DNA from: JAFGJQ01 sp964586145
GTDB lineage: Bacteria > Planctomycetota > Phycisphaerae > UBA1845
Assembly (NCBI GenBank): GCA_964586145.1
Contig: CAZPHH010000002.1
Span: 1-64,000, forward strand
DNA length: 64,000 nt
Direction: 5' to 3'
Shown: piece by piece, positions 61,178 through 64,000 of the stretch
Numbering within the stretch: position 1 is the stretch's first letter
How the letters are laid out: each line of letters opens with the position of its first letter
Translations under genes and position numbers: made by a program
The notes under the pieces: model-generated
What the model was told of the DNA's origin: nothing
Database searches by the model: none
What the model saw: the letters and a program-made list of their open reading frames with translations, nothing else

Positions 61178-62263
61178 TCACGTCGCCTGAGAACCGTCTT
61201 CCGGCTGAGCGGATTTCGGTGCCGTGGGCGCCGGTTCTGCCGGTCGCGCAGGCTGGCCGGCGGGCTCCGGCTCGGCCGGCGTGGACAGGCGCACGGCGTC
61301 GAGCATGCGCAGAGTCGTCCGGTTCTCCGGGTCCAGCGTGTCCGCCTTCTGGAGCGACAGGTGTGCCTGATCGGACCGGCCGGAGAAGAAATCCCAGTAG
61401 CCCAGCAGGAACCACCGGTTCGCGCTGTCGCCGGCCTGCGCGGCGGCGTCCCGAAGCTTGCGCGTGTGCTCGTCGAAATCCTTGATCCGGCCATAGTCGC
61501 CGCGAATGTCCAGCGGCAGAAACACCAGCTTGGGCTGCAACTGCAAAGCCCGTCGAACGCTGAGGGCCGCCTCGTCGTAGCGACCCAGCGCAACCAGGGC
61601 ATGCGCCGCATGAAGCCGGGCCGCGGCGTCTCCCTGGTTCAACTGGGCGGCCAGAACGAACTGCCGCGACGCAAGCGAATAGTCGCCCGCCTGGAACGCC
61701 CGGACGCCCGACTCCATCGCCTTCATGTAGGACCGGGTCCCCAGCTCGTATTGGAAGCTCCACTCGGCGAACTCCTTCCCGTCGCGGTGTCCCTGGTAAT
61801 ACCCCTCGTCAAACGCGGGATCGCCGGGATAGACGTAGTAGGGGACCGGGCCGGGCGCATAGCCGTACGGATACCCGCGTGGGGCGTATCCGTGGTCGGG
61901 ATGCGGTCGAGCCGGCGAGCCCCAGGGGCGGTAGTACGGACCGCGGTACCCGCCGTACGGACCATACGAGTCGTACTCACGTGAGAATCGCGAACCGCGG
62001 TACTGGCGCATGCGATATCGCCAGCTTCGCTCATAGAAGTCGTAGGGCGGCTCGGAATCGTAGTCGATCCATTGCGGCGGGTCCGCCCACGGCCCGACCT
62101 CCGGAGGCGGCTCCGCCGGCGGGACCGGCGGCTCGACCGTCGGCGCCGGCGAGGGATCGGCCTGTTCCTGCCCGACCGCCCCGGCCGCCCATGCAAAGAC
62201 CGTAACGATTGCGACCCACCGCGCCACGGGCAGCGTGCATCCCCCGTCCGTCTGGTTGAACAT
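61178..62263 (-). CDS. Exported TPR-repeat protein with Tyr/Gly/Pro-rich segment
   Basis: A 361-residue exported protein. Residues 1-32 are a signal peptide (VAIVTVFAWAAGAVGQ). A Pro-rich stretch and a Tyr/Gly/Pro/Arg-rich segment follow at about residues 38-150 (YGPYGGYRGPYYRPWG). Residues about 180-335 hold three or four TPRs, for example GVRAFQAGDYSLASRQFVLA, AAHALVALGRYDEAALSVRR and FLLGYWDFFSGRSDQAHLSL. The C-terminus is Ala/Pro/Glu-rich. AAGGAG lies 6 nt before ATG 62263. It probably forms a scaffold in the periplasm or outer membrane. Confidence 0.82.
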   Translation of the reverse strand: MFNQTDGGCTLPVARWVAIVTVFAWAAGAVGQEQADPSPAPTVEPPVPPAEPPPEVGPWADPPQWIDYDSEPPYDFYERSWRYRMRQYRGSRFSREYDSYGPYGGYRGPYYRPWGSPARPHPDHGYAPRGYPYGYAPGPVPYYVYPGDPAFDEGYYQGHRDGKEFAEWSFQYELGTRSYMKAMESGVRAFQAGDYSLASRQFVLAAQLNQGDAAARLHAAHALVALGRYDEAALSVRRALQLQPKLVFLPLDIRGDYGRIKDFDEHTRKLRDAAAQAGDSANRWFLLGYWDFFSGRSDQAHLSLQKADTLDPENRTTLRMLDAVRLSTPAEPEPAGQPARPAEPAPTAPKSAQPEDGSQAT

Positions 62264-62343
62264 GGGAAGCTCCTTGTAGCGAAAGGCACCGCGTTCTGCG
62301 TTGCGGCCGGCCGCGTCGGGCGCCACCGAACGCGGCTCACGCC

Positions 62344-62349
62344 ATTATA
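62344..62349 (-). promoter_or_regulatory. Possible -10 of the TPR gene
   Basis: Minus-strand TATAAT, 81 nt before ATG 62263. The -35 is weak. Confidence 0.4.
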
Positions 62350-62424
62350 CCCGCCCCCCGCCGAAGAGTTGAGGGGAATTTCCGGCCTCCCGGCCCCGCG
62401 CTGTCGAAGGACCGCCCCCGGCCG

Positions 62425-62430
62425 TATAAT
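62425..62430 (+). promoter_or_regulatory. Possible -10 of the adenine deaminase gene
   Basis: Plus-strand TATAAT, 42 nt before ATG 62472, with a weak -35 (TGTCGA) 17 bp upstream. It faces away from the TATAAT at 62344-62349, making a divergent promoter pair. Confidence 0.45.
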
Positions 62431-62471
62431 CCCGCCTCACCTGGACGCAGGTGCCAGCACGGAGGTCCCCC

Positions 62472-64000
62472 ATGCAGCTTCAGCGGCTCATCGACGTGGC
62501 CGCGGGTCGCCGGCCCGCCGATCTGGTGCTTAAGAACGGCCACGTCGTCAACGTCTTCTCGGATGAGATCTATCCCGCAGACGTGGCCATCTACGGCGAC
62601 CGGATCGCGGGCATCGGACGCTACAACGGCGCGGAAGAGGTGGACGTTTCCGGGCGCTTCCTCTGCCCCGGCTTCATCGACGGCCACGTTCACATCGAGT
62701 CTTCCATGCTGAGTGTGCCGGAGTTCGCCCGCGTGGTGGTGGCGCACGGCACGACGGCGGTGGTGGCGGACCCGCACGAAATTGCGAACGTGATGGGGAC
62801 CGAGGGCATCCGGTTCATCCTTTCCTCCAGCAAGTACTGTCCCATCCACGTGTACCTGACTCTGAGTTCGTGCGTGCCCGCGTCGCGCTGGGAAAGTGCC
62901 GGGGCCGAGCTGACGGCCATCGACCTCCTGCCGCTGCTGTCCGACGACTGGGTGCTGGGCCTGGCCGAGGTGATGAACTTCCCCGGTGTGGTCGCGAAGG
63001 ACGAGATCGTGCTGGACAAGCTCAAGATCGCCGGGAACGGGGTCATCGACGGACATGCGCCGGGCCTGAGCGGACGGGCGCTGAACGCCTACGTGGCCGC
63101 CGGCGTGCAGAGCGATCACGAGTGTACGACCGTCGACGAGGCCCGCGAGAAGCTGCGGCTGGGCATGCACGTCATGATCCGCGAGGGCTCCGCCGCCCGC
63201 GACCTGGACGCCCTGCTCCCCCTGGTGACGCCGGCCACCGCCGATCGCTTCATGTTTGTCACCGACGACAAGGACGTGGACGATCTGATCGAGGAAGGGC
63301 AGATCGACGTGATGGTGCGGCGGGCGGTGGCGTTCGGGCTTTCGCCCACGCAAGCCGTGCGCATGGCGTCCTGGAACGCGGCGCGATACTTCCGGCTGGA
63401 CCGGGTCGGGGCGATCGCCCCCGGGTACCTCGCGTCATTGGCCGTCCTGGACGACTTCGAGACGTGCCGGGTCAACCGCGTCTACCATGCGGGTCAGGAA
63501 GTGGCCGTGGAGGGTCGCTGCACGGTCGATTCGGGATCGCCGCGTCGGGCCCCGGTGCTGCGCAGCACGATCAACGTACACTGGCTGGAGCCCGCTCACT
63601 TCGCCGTTGCCGCCGAGGGGACCGGATGCCGCCGCGTCCACGTGATTGAGGTGGACGAGGGTCAGCTTCAGACGCGGCGAAGCGTGGAGGCCCTGCCCCT
63701 CAACGACGGCCATGTCGTGCCGGACCCCGCTCGCGACGTCGCGAAAGTGGCCGTCATCGAACGTCACCAGGCCAGCGGAAACGTCGGCCTGGGCTTTGTG
63801 CGAGGGTTCGGCCTGACCCGGGGGGCCATCGCGTCGTCCGTCGCGCACGACTCACACAACCTGGTGGTGGTCGGCACCAACGACGAGGACATGTTTGCCG
63901 CGGCCGTGCATCTCGTGAAGATCCGGGGCGGTCTTTGCGTCGCGTTGGGGGGTGAGATTCTCGCCGACGTGGCCCTTCCCATCGCCGGCCTGATGAGCCC
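62472..64000 (+). CDS. ade: Adenine deaminase (3' end outside window)
   Basis: At least 509 residues of an amidohydrolase, running off the right edge. Family marks: LVLKNGHVVNVFSDEIYPAD start, metal-binding GFIDGHVHIES, VADPHEIANV, and the later NVVADGHAPGL-like VIDGHAPGLSG and SDHECTTVDEA. The C-terminal domain has VRGFGLTRGAIASSVAHDSH. It converts adenine to hypoxanthine for purine salvage. GGAGGT lies 5 nt before ATG 62472. The missing part should be about 60-90 residues. Confidence 0.94.
   Translation, partial: MQLQRLIDVAAGRRPADLVLKNGHVVNVFSDEIYPADVAIYGDRIAGIGRYNGAEEVDVSGRFLCPGFIDGHVHIESSMLSVPEFARVVVAHGTTAVVADPHEIANVMGTEGIRFILSSSKYCPIHVYLTLSSCVPASRWESAGAELTAIDLLPLLSDDWVLGLAEVMNFPGVVAKDEIVLDKLKIAGNGVIDGHAPGLSGRALNAYVAAGVQSDHECTTVDEAREKLRLGMHVMIREGSAARDLDALLPLVTPATADRFMFVTDDKDVDDLIEEGQIDVMVRRAVAFGLSPTQAVRMASWNAARYFRLDRVGAIAPGYLASLAVLDDFETCRVNRVYHAGQEVAVEGRCTVDSGSPRRAPVLRSTINVHWLEPAHFAVAAEGTGCRRVHVIEVDEGQLQTRRSVEALPLNDGHVVPDPARDVAKVAVIERHQASGNVGLGFVRGFGLTRGAIASSVAHDSHNLVVVGTNDEDMFAAAVHLVKIRGGLCVALGGEILADVALPIAGLMS

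Overview
The window is a high-GC bacterial contig that I read as Planctomycetota, probably a Phycisphaerae-like anaerobe or facultative anaerobe. The reasons are taxonomic habit rather than one marker. Secreted proteins end in dockerin-type EF-hand repeats, two proteins carry PEP-CTERM sorting tails, two prepilin-like proteins carry a variant of the C-terminal H-X9-DG motif, and one secreted protein ends in CNGNGIPDEC-type calcium-binding repeats. A run of exactly 100 N at 9808-9907 marks a scaffold join, so the order across it is provisional.

Region 1 (1-16612, all minus strand) looks like a sugar or beta-glucan utilisation locus. Reading in the direction of transcription it holds an ABC sugar-uptake operon (binding protein, MalF-like and MalG-like permeases, no ATPase), a LacI-family regulator, a prepilin-like protein and a PEP-CTERM protein. 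Beyond the gap come a GH16 endoglucanase with a dockerin, a large repeat protein with a dockerin, a GH1 beta-glucosidase, a second prepilin-like protein, and a partial secreted protein with a clan-CD-like His/Cys pair. A 13-bp palindrome over the predicted lacI start of transcription recurs with one mismatch upstream of the ABC operon, which suggests one regulator for both.

Region 2 (16979-27075) is housekeeping: endonuclease III, then rpmF-plsX-fabH-fabD-fabG-acpP-fabF (type II fatty acid synthesis) ending with a lone fliN. A CCA-adding enzyme and rsmD lie on the other strand, followed by an isolated methyltransferase. Region 3 (27076-33833) is a complete SUF iron-sulfur assembly operon (sufA-B-C-D-S-U-T) behind an AT-rich leader with a good promoter and an inverted repeat between its -35 and -10. 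Region 4 (34283-40624) holds a two-domain DUF4397 exported protein, a lipoprotein, a lone dnaK with a clear terminator, an ACT-domain protein and a membrane zinc peptidase.

Region 5 (40839-47702) is the metabolic centre of interest: a seven-gene HdrCBA-FlxDCBA operon, the predicted NADH-linked electron-bifurcating heterodisulfide reductase-type complex. It lies behind a near-perfect sigma-54 promoter, and the neighbouring zinc-peptidase gene has a second such promoter. A CstA-type transporter converges on it. Region 6 (49833-55070) is a surface-polysaccharide cluster: two glycosyltransferases, two methyltransferases, and a DegT-family protein in which the PLP-binding lysine is replaced by aspartate. 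Region 7 (55188-64000) holds a multidomain secreted glycosidase-like protein, a second PEP-CTERM protein, a beta-carbonic anhydrase, a CAP-domain protein, a TPR protein and the start of adenine deaminase, which runs off the right edge.

Several gene ends, mostly convergent ones, carry long perfect GC-rich hairpins without a U-tract; only dnaK has a textbook intrinsic terminator. I saw no tRNA, rRNA, CRISPR array, insertion sequence or prophage gene.
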